Source: Bacillota bacterium
GTDB lineage: Bacteria; Bacillota; Clostridia; Christensenellales; Aristaeellaceae
DNA length: 23,678 nucleotides
Direction: 5' to 3'
NCBI GenBank assembly: GCA_023409955.1
Contig: JAEYQQ010000005.1
Span: 1 to 23,678, forward strand
The notes below the pieces were generated by a model. The model saw only the letters and a program-made list of their open reading frames with translations. It made no database searches and was not told the origin of the DNA. The position numbers were made by a program, and so were the translations under genes. Position 1 is the stretch's first letter. Each line of letters begins with the position of its first letter. Shown piece after piece: positions 1-6,822 of this stretch.

Positions 1-292
1 GCTTGTATGTTTCTATAGCTTTAATAAGGCCCATAGCCCCAATATGCACCAGGTCCTCCTGGGTGCAACCGGGTACCGTATACTTGCGGGCCACATGTAC
101 CACCAGCCGAAGGTTATGTTCAATCAATTTTTGACGTGCCGCCTCGGCACCTTCTCCACCCTTTTGCATGGCATCCAAACATTCCGCTTCCTGCTCCCGG
201 TTCAGTGGCTTGGGAAAGCTGGAGCGGCCTGCAATAAAACCAAGGAGAAACAAGCATTCCTTTACGATAAAGAAAAGAAACGTATCGATCAT
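1..292 (-). CDS. sigK: RNA polymerase sporulation sigma factor SigK (5' part, gene runs off left edge)
   Basis: The first 97 codons of a sigma-70 family factor are visible. Residues 1-20 are hydrophobic (start MIDTFLFFIVKE), matching the membrane-associated pro-sequence of pro-sigma-K that is cleaved by SpoIVFB. This is followed by SFPKPLNREQE, typical of SigK rather than SigE. Region 2 follows with IEHNLRLVVHMARKY and EDLVHIGAMGLIKAIETYK, the core-binding and -10-recognition start. SigK is the late mother-cell sigma factor for coat and cortex genes. The ATG at 292 is preceded by AAGGAGGA with an 8-nt spacer. The gene is uninterrupted as far as it is seen, but the usual skin-element insertion site may lie outside the window. 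SigE is the main alternative and is disfavoured by the pro-sequence and the FPKPL motif. Confidence 0.9.
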   Translation of the reverse strand, partial: MIDTFLFFIVKECLFLLGFIAGRSSFPKPLNREQEAECLDAMQKGGEGAEAARQKLIEHNLRLVVHVARKYTVPGCTQEDLVHIGAMGLIKAIETYK

Positions 293-315
293 GCAGCAAA
301 TCCTCCTTATGGGTT

Positions 316-344
316 ATTCTATGCCCCACAGGAGGATTTGGTTC
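316..344 (-). promoter_or_regulatory. Candidate sigma-E-type promoter for sigK
   Basis: On the minus strand, CATAGAAT (316-323) matches the sigma-E -10 consensus CATACAAT at 7 of 8 positions. A weak -35-like GAACCAA (338-344) lies 14 nt upstream, which is the normal sigma-E spacing. Transcription would start near 309, just ahead of the AAGGAGGA ribosome site at 301-308, so the leader would be very short. Sigma-E control of sigK is the known arrangement in spore formers. The -35 match is poor. Confidence 0.38.
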
Positions 345-427
345 CGCATCTGTATTTTATTACTTCAGAAGGTTTTTTCTTTTCAGTATTTTGGATGGGT
401 CACATAATTCCGCCCAGATTCAGCGGA

Positions 428-449
428 CGATTGATAATCGCCCCTACGA
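428..449 (+). repeat. Palindromic intergenic repeat, copy 1
   Basis: CGATTGATAATCGCCCCTAC plus GA is the first of four related units in this intergenic region. The inferred ancestral hairpin is GGGCGATT-GAT-AATCGCCC followed by CTACGA. In this copy the left arm reads GGACGATT, one mismatch to a perfect stem. It is not embedded in the longer repeat that surrounds copies 2 and 4. Confidence 0.8.
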
Positions 450-474
450 CCTTGTGAAACGAAACGGCTGCTTT

Positions 475-602
475 CTTTTGCCACTGCCTCTTGAATCTAA
501 GCCGTAATAGTAGGCAATTGATAATCGCCCCTACGATTTGACAAACAATCAATTCAAGAGGTAACGCGAAGGGTATGACTTTATCAACTCAAGGCAGCAA
601 GT
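475..602 (+). repeat. Direct repeat A (~128 bp) containing palindromic copy 2
   Basis: This unit aligns along its whole length with 723-847. Both begin CTTTT(C)GCCACTGC, share TCTA..CCG, contain the palindrome (here 515-536, left arm GGCAATT) and the ACAAAC/ATAAAC stretch, and end in an identical 25-nt block (578-602 here) that includes ACTTTATCAACTCAAGGCAG. There is no reading frame inside. It resembles a non-autonomous dispersed intergenic element. No transposase or obvious target-site duplication was found. Confidence 0.72.
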
Positions 603-633
603 TAAGGTAAAGGCATCACTAATCAATATCGTT

Positions 634-656
634 GTAGGTGCGATTATCAATCGCCC
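634..656 (-). repeat. Palindromic intergenic repeat, copy 3 (inverted)
   Basis: GTAGGTGCGATTATCAATCG plus CCC is the reverse complement of the unit seen at 428, 515 and 757. It carries a single change, GCACC where the others have GCCCC. It lies between the two long direct repeats and points the opposite way, so the cluster reads forward, forward, reverse, forward. Confidence 0.78.
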
Positions 657-722
657 GTGAACAAAGCCCACACCTATTTGGGCCTATTGTGATCCATGCT
701 CACGAGAAGCCTTACACACCAA

Positions 723-847
723 CTTTTCGCCACTGCTGCATGCTTCTATACCGATACGGGCGATTGATAATCACCCCTACGATCTCATAAACAACCATTC
801 AATCCGTTACTCAAAAGGATTTACTTTATCAACTCAAGGCAGCAAGT
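723..847 (+). repeat. Direct repeat B (~125 bp) containing palindromic copy 4
   Basis: This is the second copy of the unit at 475-602. Its palindrome is at 757-783 with left arm GGGCGATT intact and right arm AATCACCC carrying one change. The last 25 nt (823-847) are identical to 578-602. The divergence elsewhere suggests an old duplication or independent insertions of the same element. It ends about 20 bp beyond the stop codon of the U32 gene, on the downstream side. Confidence 0.72.
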
Positions 848-867
848 CCCTTGTGAAGCTTCTGCGA

Positions 868-2127
868 TCATTTCCCGGCCGCCGCATGATTTCGCACCGG
901 CCCACGGAGTATATCCCCATCGGATACCGCAAATGGAAAAGTCAGTGTCAGTAGTGTTGTCGCTACGCCGTGGGTCTGTACTTCTTCGCCGGTGGCTTGT
1001 AGAATGATCTTTTCGGGCGTATATGCCTTTCCGCCCTTAGGCGTCAACACTTCCAGCTCGTCACCCACATAAAAGCGGTTCTTTAATTCCACTGTGGCTG
1101 CTTCTCCCGGCATGGCTGTAGTCATCACCCGACCCACATACTCCATAGACTGGGTAAACCCATCTGCACCGCCGCATACCTTTGGTGCACCCAGGAAAAA
1201 GCCTGTGCTGCCAGGCCGATGGCTGGCCTTGTTCAGTTCTGCTTCTAGCTCCGGAAGTGCAGCGGCAAATACCTCCTCCCCCTGCCCCAGGGCGTCAAGC
1301 CCCCGTCGGTAGGCTGAGACCACCGTTGCCACATAGTACTCCGTTTTCATGCGCCCCTCAATTTTTAGTGAGGATACGCCGCTTTCCATCAGCCTTGGCA
1401 ACAGCGCCAACGCATTGATATCCTGGGCTGAAAAGATATAGGTGCCTCGCTCATCCTCATATACAGGATAGTATTCCCCCGGCCGCTTTTCCTCCACCAC
1501 CTGATACTTCCAGCGGCAAGGCTGGGCGCAGGCACCCTGGTTGGCACCCCGCCCGGTCATGGCGTTGCTAAGCAAACATCTGCCTGAATAGCTCATGCAA
1601 GCCGCCCCGTGTACAAAGACCTCCAGCTCCAGATCCGGCGGTGTGTTTTCTCTCATCCCTGCAATCTGGCCCAAAGTCATCTCCCTGGCCAGTATCACCC
1701 GTTCGGCCCCCAGGCTGTGGTAAAAGGATGCCGCCCGGCTATTGAGTGTGTTAGCCTGGGTACTAATGTGAATAGGCAGTTCTTGCACCTGTTCTCTCAG
1801 CGCCAGCACTGCCCCCAGGTCGCTGACAATGGCTGCATCGACCCCGCATTTCAGCGCAAATTGGGCTGCCTGAAGCAGCCCGTCAAAGTCTTCGTCAAAG
1901 GGGTAGATGTTCATGGTTAAGTAAAACTTTTTTCCGGCATCATGGCAGGCTTTTACCGCAGTCGGCAAAGTTTCTTCCGTAAAATTACCAGCAAAAGCCC
2001 GCAACCCAAACCGCTGCATTCCGCCATACACGGCATCCGCCCCAAAATGCAGCGCAGCTCTTAGCTGAGGCATACCGCCCGCCGGAGCCAATAGCTCCGG
2101 CAGGCTGTTTCTTTGGCATTTACTCAC
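868..2127 (-). CDS. Peptidase U32 family protein (TrhP/YrrO-like tRNA hydroxylation protein)
   Basis: The 419-residue protein opens with PELLAPAGGMPQLRAALHFG and carries the U32 signature EVFVHGAACMSYSGRCLLS. Further conserved cysteines follow (GACAQPCRWKY), and then SLKIEGRMKTEYYVATVV. In this family such cysteines bind an iron-sulfur cluster. Close relatives (YegQ/TrhP in Escherichia coli, YrrN/YrrO in Bacillus) make the 5-hydroxyuridine modification at tRNA position 34 from prephenate rather than acting as proteases. The GTG start at 2127 lies 2 nt after the mltG stop, so the two genes are translationally close. The mltG-U32 neighbourhood is also seen in Bacillus. The family is clear; assignment to tRNA hydroxylation rather than another U32 role is by inference. 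Confidence 0.9.
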   Translation of the reverse strand: MSKCQRNSLPELLAPAGGMPQLRAALHFGADAVYGGMQRFGLRAFAGNFTEETLPTAVKACHDAGKKFYLTMNIYPFDEDFDGLLQAAQFALKCGVDAAIVSDLGAVLALREQVQELPIHISTQANTLNSRAASFYHSLGAERVILAREMTLGQIAGMRENTPPDLELEVFVHGAACMSYSGRCLLSNAMTGRGANQGACAQPCRWKYQVVEEKRPGEYYPVYEDERGTYIFSAQDINALALLPRLMESGVSSLKIEGRMKTEYYVATVVSAYRRGLDALGQGEEVFAAALPELEAELNKASHRPGSTGFFLGAPKVCGGADGFTQSMEYVGRVMTTAMPGEAATVELKNRFYVGDELEVLTPKGGKAYTPEKIILQATGEEVQTHGVATTLLTLTFPFAVSDGDILRGPVRNHAAAGK

Positions 2128-2129
2128 AA

Positions 2130-3317
2130 TTACAGACCTCTGCTCTCATCGTAGGCTTTCCAGAGCGGTGCGTATATGGCTACAGCCTGGTTATGTTCCT
2201 CGAGTGTAATTGAAAAATGAAGTTCACCTGTATTGGGGTCCTTACTGCAAAAGTATTTATATCCAGCTGCAATAAATGCCTCATCAGGATACAGAGCCGC
2301 TTCAATGGCTGCCGGGGAAGGATTGCAAACGGGGCCCAGGGGCAGCCCGGAATACTTGTAGGTGTTGTAGGGCGAATTGATATTCAGGTCGCTGTTAGTC
2401 AGCGACATACGCCTGACACCTGTAATGTAGTGAATGGTAACGTCGCTACCTAGCTTGATATTTTCCCGCAGGCGGATATGGAACACTGATGAAACCTTGG
2501 CAAAGTCTTCGTTTTTGGCTTCCTTTTCAATCAGAGAAGCCAAAGTAATCACCTGGTCCATGGTCATGTTCAATTGCTCCGCACGTTCATGGAAGGATGA
2601 CGGATAGGCCACCTCTGTCTGAGACAGCAGCTTACGAATTACATCCGATGCACTGGCATCGGTATAAACTTCGTAGGTGTTGGGGGACAGGTATCCCTCT
2701 AGCGTGTACTTTCTCTGATTCACGTTAGGCGTGGAAAGAACGTCATTGACATAATAGTACTCTTTGAAGCTGTCGCCATCTTTGCAAAGCTGTAAAAACT
2801 CTTCCTTGTTTTTGATGATGCCGTCGGTGAACAGCTTGTTGGCAATATCCTCAATGGTCCAGCCAGGGATAATGGTGATGGTGGCAGTAATAGGCTTGCC
2901 GTCACCGGTAGTTAGCTGGTTGGCGATCTGATCGATGGTCATGCCCCTGGTCAATTGGTATTCCCCAGCCTGAATTTTTTGTCCCAAGCCAATAAAGTCA
3001 CAATAGTATTTGAAAATGGTCTTATTGCGAACAAGGTTTTGATTTTCCAGATTGGTCGCAACTCTACTCAGGCTGTTTCCGCTCTCCACCACGAAGGTAA
3101 CAGGCGTGTTGTTATTCTCATCTACCGGAGCCAGGTAATTGCCATATACAAAATTCCATCCAGTCATGGTTATGCCAACAACAACAATCAGTGAACCTAA
3201 TACAATGAGCAGCGGGCGAATCAAATTCCATAATCCACTGTACCAATACATACCATATTCCCGCTCATCCCGCAGCGATTGATGCGTGTAGTCCTTTTTG
3301 GGTTTGCGATATTTCAC
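2130..3317 (-). CDS. mltG: Endolytic transglycosylase MltG (YceG-like)
   Basis: This is a membrane-anchored lytic transglycosylase that cuts nascent glycan strands and so limits peptidoglycan chain length. A basic, Tyr-rich cytoplasmic segment leads into one membrane helix at about residues 32-55 (LIRPLLIVLGSLIVVVGIT). The extracellular part carries the catalytic Glu in LASLIEKEAKN (about residue 264), LGSDVTIHYITG, and SGLPLGPVCNPSPAAIEAALYP near the C-terminus. I chose the GTG at 3317 because AAGGAGG lies 7 nt upstream of it. An in-frame TTG at 3347 would add ten residues, would overlap the preceding gene and has no ribosome site. The product is 395 residues, normal for the family. The gene lies 22 nt after the YlbF-family gene. 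Confidence 0.94.
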   Translation of the reverse strand: MKYRKPKKDYTHQSLRDEREYGMYWYSGLWNLIRPLLIVLGSLIVVVGITMTGWNFVYGNYLAPVDENNNTPVTFVVESGNSLSRVATNLENQNLVRNKTIFKYYCDFIGLGQKIQAGEYQLTRGMTIDQIANQLTTGDGKPITATITIIPGWTIEDIANKLFTDGIIKNKEEFLQLCKDGDSFKEYYYVNDVLSTPNVNQRKYTLEGYLSPNTYEVYTDASASDVIRKLLSQTEVAYPSSFHERAEQLNMTMDQVITLASLIEKEAKNEDFAKVSSVFHIRLRENIKLGSDVTIHYITGVRRMSLTNSDLNINSPYNTYKYSGLPLGPVCNPSPAAIEAALYPDEAFIAAGYKYFCSKDPNTGELHFSITLEEHNQAVAIYAPLWKAYDESRGL

Positions 3318-3339
3318 GTCTGTGCCTCCTTGCGTTTGC

Positions 3340-3687
3340 TTATTCAAGGCCAGGAAGTTGAAAATCCAATCCGGATGCGTCCGTTAATATCTTGAATATA
3401 TCCCCCACTGCCTGCTGCAGCCGCATTTCGGCCAGCAGATAGGCGGATACCTCTTGATTTGCAAACAATAAAGCAGTTAATTGCGAAAAGCGCTGCATTT
3501 CTTCTTCCTGCCCAGGCGCCTGTGCCATGGCAGCCATCTGCAGCCTGGTCTGCATCTTCTTATACTCTGAAAGGAGCGTCTTGTTGGTATCATCCGAAAA
3601 GACGGATTCCTTCAGCCGGGCATAGGTTTGGTATTCTTCACTCTCCCGTATATCCCGGGCCAATTCATGAGCTTTACTATATTGCAT
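3340..3687 (-). CDS. YlbF/YmcA family protein
   Basis: The protein is 115 residues, largely helical and charged, starting MQYSKAHELARDIRESEEY, with LTALLFANQEVSAYLLAEMRLQ in the second half. This is the pattern of the small YlbF/YmcA family (formerly DUF964). In Bacillus, YlbF, YmcA and YaaT form a complex that steers RNase Y in mRNA maturation and influences sporulation and competence. The ATG at 3687 follows GGAGGAAGAATCC; a longer in-frame frame up to 3759 lacks a ribosome site. It lies 136 nt downstream of RNase J and 22 nt upstream of mltG. No YaaT or YmcA gene is in the window, so the partner set is unknown. Confidence 0.8.
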   Translation of the reverse strand: MQYSKAHELARDIRESEEYQTYARLKESVFSDDTNKTLLSEYKKMQTRLQMAAMAQAPGQEEEMQRFSQLTALLFANQEVSAYLLAEMRLQQAVGDIFKILTDASGLDFQLPGLE

Positions 3688-3740
3688 GGATTCTTCCTCC
3701 CTGATACAACGGTTATTCAGCATAAAAAACTGCACACATA

Positions 3741-3808
3741 AAAAGTTCCCGCATGACATGGGAAAACCCTTTTCCCATACTGGGCAAGGGCCTCCCCAGC
3801 TGCGGGAA
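3741..3808 (-). terminator. Branched (three-stem) terminator-like structure after RNase J
   Basis: Read on the minus strand, an 8-bp closing stem (TTCCCGCA, 3801-3808, with TGCGGGAA, 3746-3753) encloses two hairpins. One is CTGGG/CCCAG (3780-3799). The other is a perfect 9-bp stem ATGGGAAAA/TTTTCCCAT with a 3-nt loop (3758-3778). The closing stem is followed by CTTTTTATG. It begins 15 nt after the RNase J stop. The U-run exists only in the minus orientation, which fits termination of the RNase J transcript. A two-branched closing stem is not the usual simple hairpin, so another RNA role is possible. Confidence 0.6.
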
Positions 3809-3823
3809 GCAAGAAAACGTTGG

Positions 3824-5485
3824 TTAAATCTCTACGATGATCGGCAGTACCATGGGGTTGCGCTTAATCTTTTCATAGATAAAGCGGTGCAGCTCATCCT
3901 TGATGCGGTTTTTCATGGGCAGCCAGTCGCTGCCTTCGATCTTGCCGTAGGATAGGATCACGCTGCGGACCAGGTCCCGTGTGGACTCGATGATGTCCTC
4001 ATTTTCGCGTACGTACACAAAGCCACGGCTGATGACATCCGGCCCGGAAACAAGTACGCCACGGTCACGGTCGATGGCCATCACAATGATGATCAAGCCA
4101 TCCTGAGACAGGTGCTTGCGGTCACGCAGTACCACATTGCCTACATCGCCAATACCAAGGCCATCCACCAAAACGCCGCCGGTAGGCACTGTTTCGGTGA
4201 TTGCCAGAGAGGTTTCGTTCATCTCTATGACCTGGCCAATTTCCGGTATAACAATGTTCTTACGGTTCATGCCCATGGACTCCGCCAGCTCGGCATGCTG
4301 CCAAAGCATGCGGTATTCACCATGAACAGGGATGAAGTATTTGGGCCGTACCAACGCATGCAGGAGCTTTAATTCTTCCTGGCATGCATGGCCGGAAACG
4401 TGCACGGCTTCCAACGAGGAATAGATAACCTCCGCACCGCAGCGATACAGCTGGTTAATGACCCGGGACACGTTCTTTTCATTGCCGGGAATGGGTGTAG
4501 AGGACAGCACAACCATATCCGATGGACGGATCTGCAGCTTGCGATGCTCGTTGAAGGCCATACGCGCAAGGCCGCTCATGGCTTCGCCTTGGCTGCCGGT
4601 GGTGATGACCAGAACCTGATCGTCAGGATAGACATCAATGTCATCCATCTCCACCAGATAACCCTCCGGTACCGATAATTCGCCAATCTGCATGGCCACA
4701 CGGGACACGCTGATCATGCTGCGGCCGATAAAACATACCTTGCGGCCAAACCGCACGGCGTTATCAATCATCATTTGAATACGGTGGATGTTACTGGCAA
4801 ACATGGCTACGATGATACGGCCATGCGCCTTTTCAAACAGTTTGAAAAACGTTTCCCCCACCTTGCGCTCAGACATGGTATAACCCGGCCGTTCCACATT
4901 GGTGGATTCACATAGAAACGCCAGTACGCCTCTATCGCCAATCTCGGCAAAGGAAGGCAGGTCTGTAACTTCCCCGTCAATGGGCGTGTAGTCTATCTTA
5001 AAGTCACCGGATACTACCACTGTGCCTGCAGGGCAGGTGATGGCCAGAGCTGTCGCACCGGCAATGGAATGGCTGACCTTGATAAAGCGTACAGAAAACT
5101 TACCGAGCTTGATTTCATCCCTGGGCTGCACCACATGCAACGGAATGCCCGGCACCCTGTGTTCCTTAAGCTTTAAATCAACCAGCGCCAAAGTGAGGCG
5201 GGTGCCGTAAAGGGGAGCAGGCACCTGCTTTAGTACATAAGGGACAGCACCGATATGGTCTTCATGACCATGGGTGAACACGTACCCTCTAACATTTTCT
5301 TTTTTCCCTACCAGATAGCTGACATCGGGGATGACAAGGTCGATGCCAAGCATATCCTCTTTGGGAAACATGGATCCGCAATCCACAACAATGATATCGT
5401 CCTCATACTCATAAGCAGTGATGTTCTTACCGATTCCATCCACACCGCCTAAGGGAATGATGCGTAGTTTACCCTTAGATGCCAC
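3824..5485 (-). CDS. rnj: Ribonuclease J
   Basis: This is a 553-residue metallo-beta-lactamase/beta-CASP ribonuclease with endonucleolytic and 5'-3' exonucleolytic activity in mRNA turnover and rRNA maturation. The N-terminus KLRIIPLGGVDGIGKN is typical. The zinc motif THGHEDHIGAVP is at about residues 71-81, and GDFKID, the beta-CASP region, and SGHACQEELKLLHALVRPKY with IPVHGEYRML follow. The length equals the family norm. The GTG at 5485 is preceded by AAAGGAGG; a longer in-frame extension to 5575 has no ribosome site and no family similarity. Whether it corresponds to RNase J1 or J2 cannot be told from one copy. It has a leader of about 240 nt and a YlbF-family gene downstream. Confidence 0.95.
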   Translation of the reverse strand: MASKGKLRIIPLGGVDGIGKNITAYEYEDDIIVVDCGSMFPKEDMLGIDLVIPDVSYLVGKKENVRGYVFTHGHEDHIGAVPYVLKQVPAPLYGTRLTLALVDLKLKEHRVPGIPLHVVQPRDEIKLGKFSVRFIKVSHSIAGATALAITCPAGTVVVSGDFKIDYTPIDGEVTDLPSFAEIGDRGVLAFLCESTNVERPGYTMSERKVGETFFKLFEKAHGRIIVAMFASNIHRIQMMIDNAVRFGRKVCFIGRSMISVSRVAMQIGELSVPEGYLVEMDDIDVYPDDQVLVITTGSQGEAMSGLARMAFNEHRKLQIRPSDMVVLSSTPIPGNEKNVSRVINQLYRCGAEVIYSSLEAVHVSGHACQEELKLLHALVRPKYFIPVHGEYRMLWQHAELAESMGMNRKNIVIPEIGQVIEMNETSLAITETVPTGGVLVDGLGIGDVGNVVLRDRKHLSQDGLIIIVMAIDRDRGVLVSGPDVISRGFVYVRENEDIIESTRDLVRSVILSYGKIEGSDWLPMKNRIKDELHRFIYEKIKRNPMVLPIIVEI

Positions 5486-5729
5486 GAGAAACCTCCTTTC
5501 AAAGTTTCCAATAATTTCAAAATCATTCAATTTCACCTGGGAAAAAGTACGTAAAAAACGCAACGCCGGCAACACTGCACGGCGGCCATTTTCAGCCGGA
5601 CTCCTATTTACCGTTTTTCTATGTTTTATTTAACGGTTATGTTCCTGCTTTTCAGCAAAACAGCAAACATTCCGTAACATCCGCACATATCGGTTGTCCC
5701 TCTATAGGCAACCACGGTACCCATGCATT
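5486..5729 (-). other. Long 5' leader of the RNase J gene
   Basis: If transcription starts below the -10 at 5736-5741, the untranslated leader is about 240 nt. On the minus strand it contains GGTTG...CAACC (about 5692-5713). Nearer the gene, CCGGC/GCCGG (5595-5599 with 5566-5570) lies 7 nt before a run of six U (5553-5558). The latter pairing is short and not a standard terminator. No known riboswitch or T-box was recognised. The remaining sequence appears unstructured by eye. Confidence 0.35.
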
Positions 5730-5735
5730 CAAGTT

Positions 5736-5744
5736 ATTATATCA
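5736..5744 (-). promoter_or_regulatory. Extended -10 sigma-A promoter for the RNase J gene
   Basis: The minus strand reads TGATATAAT, a perfect TATAAT -10 with the TGn extension. No good TTGACA-like element lies 17 nt upstream (the position holds TAGTAA), which an extended -10 can tolerate. It is the only strong -10 between the terminator at 5774 and the RNase J start. Confidence 0.5.
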
Positions 5745-5773
5745 CAAAATGCAATATCTTACTAGTAAAAATC

Positions 5774-5818
5774 CATCGAAAAGGCCATCGCATGAAGCGA
5801 ATTTTCGATGCTTTTTTT
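5774..5818. terminator. Possible bidirectional rho-independent terminator
   Basis: CATCGAAAA (5774-5782) pairs with TTTTCGATG (5802-5810) across a 19-nt loop. On the plus strand it is followed by CTTTTTTT; on the minus strand by GATTTTTAC. It lies about 90 nt past the stop of the RseC-like gene and ahead of the RNase J promoter, so it separates these two minus-strand units. Confidence 0.6.
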
Positions 5819-5905
5819 GGATGAATCGCAAAATAAACCTTCATTTTAAAGAAAGTTCCCATTCTTCGACCTGTAAACAACCCATCTGTTTGATATTTGA
5901 AAGAT

Positions 5906-6304
5906 TCACACCTGCTTTTTCTCAACCGAAATCAACCGAGGTGTCCATCTTTCATCCTTTTGCAAACGACCATCCAGCAGCTTCAGAATCAGGAAACATA
6001 CCGCAAGGCCCACCGCCGCCCCAAGAACAGCAGCTATATCTCCGCCCAGCAGATAGCCAATCACAAGACCCAGTATCAGCCCTGCCAACGGCAGCGCATA
6101 TGCAAGCAGCGACGCCTTAGCCACCTGCCCATCCGGCATGCTGACTGTTACAGCATCCCCCACCTGCGCTTCCCCCGGAATCTGAATTGTTGCTTTATGC
6201 TTTGAGCCATCACAGGCCTGACAGTGCTGACACGCTTCCGGCCGATCAAACTGTATCGTTAAAAGACCGTTTTTAATTTCAGTCACAACACCTGTTTTTT
6301 CCAT
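5906..6304 (-). CDS. RseC/MucC-like SoxR-reducing system membrane protein
   Basis: The protein is 132 residues. It begins MEKTGVVTEIKNGLLTIQF, then has a cysteine cluster CQHCQACDG near residues 26-34, a small beta-rich part ending around VGDAVTVSMPDGQ, two hydrophobic helices (ASLLAYALPLAGLILGLVIGY and AVLGAAVGLAVCFLILKLL), and a basic tail. This layout is that of RseC/MucC-like proteins. These are linked to redox control and, in anaerobes, often found near Rnf complexes. No rnf gene is in this window, so the gene stands alone here. The ATG at 6304 is preceded by AGAAGG; an in-frame GTG at 6328 is less likely. Its exact reaction is unknown. Confidence 0.82.
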   Translation of the reverse strand: MEKTGVVTEIKNGLLTIQFDRPEACQHCQACDGSKHKATIQIPGEAQVGDAVTVSMPDGQVAKASLLAYALPLAGLILGLVIGYLLGGDIAAVLGAAVGLAVCFLILKLLDGRLQKDERWTPRLISVEKKQV

Positions 6305-6354
6305 GTTTGCTTGCCTTCTTCCCGGCACGCGTCCTGCTTAGCATGCCCGGAATT

Positions 6355-6383
6355 ATCATAACATATACATCAAATTCCCGCAA
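6355..6383 (-). promoter_or_regulatory. Candidate sigma-A promoter for the RseC-like gene
   Basis: On the minus strand TTGCGG (6378-6383) and TATGAT (6355-6360) are separated by exactly 17 nt. The -10 matches at five of six positions and the -35 keeps TTG. The predicted start at about 6348 gives a leader of roughly 44 nt to the ATG at 6304. Confidence 0.4.
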
Positions 6384-6780
6384 TCTCACCATGCAGGCTA
6401 ACATCACATACATTTTGCGCCACCGCTGGCCGGTAGGCTTATAATCCAATTGAAATGCCGCCACATTGGCATAGCGCAAACACTGCCTGTAACAGAAGAC
6501 CCATTAATTGCAAAGAGCATGGTAATCATAAATGGATGTTCCCATTCCATTTTTGCATTGAGTCATTATTTCAAGTATTTGGATGGATATGCATATATCT
6601 ATGATAAACGTCATGAGTGCATTCTATCTGTTGGAATTCAGAACAGCATAAACAGTTGTTGTTGAAGCGTTTTGTTAACCATGTATGATGATGGTGATGA
6701 TGCAATACATCATGGCTACATTTCCTACTTATCTCTATCCTCATGTGCGGTGAAAGCATCCTTTTCATATTCAAAGTTAT
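6384..6780. other. Intergenic stretch without recognisable gene
   Basis: This stretch is AT-richer than its neighbours. The short frames here (for example 6450-6665 on the plus strand and 6571-6786 on the minus strand) lack ribosome sites and resemble no family known to me. I see no RNA gene, repeat or strong promoter. It separates the 3' end of the spoIIIA operon from the RseC-like gene. Confidence 0.5.
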
Positions 6781-6805
6781 GCCCACCCGTATATAACGAG
6801 TGGGC
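6781..6805 (-). terminator. Hairpin at the end of the spoIIIA operon
   Basis: On the minus strand GCCCACTCG and CGGGTGGGC pair over 9 bp (one G-U) with a 7-nt loop, starting 17 nt after the spoIIIAH stop. The plus-strand version has a C-A mismatch at the wobble position, so the stem favours minus-strand RNA. No U-run follows, so it may be a 3'-end stabiliser or a weak terminator. Confidence 0.45.
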
Positions 6806-6822
6806 GTTGTTACCCAGATGAT

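Larger units (their letters stand above)
345..867. other. Gene-free repeat-rich intergenic region
   Basis: No convincing coding sequence lies between the sigK promoter region and the end of the U32 gene. The overlapping plus-strand reading frames at 44-457 and 168-407 are antisense to sigK and have no ribosome site. The stretch is mostly occupied by four palindromic units and two ~125-bp direct repeats, annotated separately. A small GCCCA/TGGGC hairpin sits at about 666-683. No clear terminator for the U32 gene was found here. Confidence 0.6.

Noticed and set aside
1..292. Left-edge gene as SigE
   Set aside because: The SFPKPL motif and the short hydrophobic pro-sequence match pro-SigK better; SigE has a different pro-region.
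44..457. 137-residue plus-strand open frame over the sigK start
   Set aside because: It is antisense to sigK, has no ribosome site and no family resemblance, while the minus frame is a clear SigK.
428..847. Possible CRISPR array
   Set aside because: Units are in mixed orientation with irregular spacing, the longer repeats are ~125 bp, and no cas gene is nearby.
3318..3347. TTG at 3347 as mltG start
   Set aside because: It would overlap the YlbF-family gene and lacks a ribosome site. GTG at 3317 has AAGGAGG at ideal spacing.
6450..6786. Short frames in the gap between the RseC-like gene and spoIIIAH
   Set aside because: They lack ribosome sites, look compositionally non-coding and match no known family; one includes a His run from a CAT/ATG-rich stretch.
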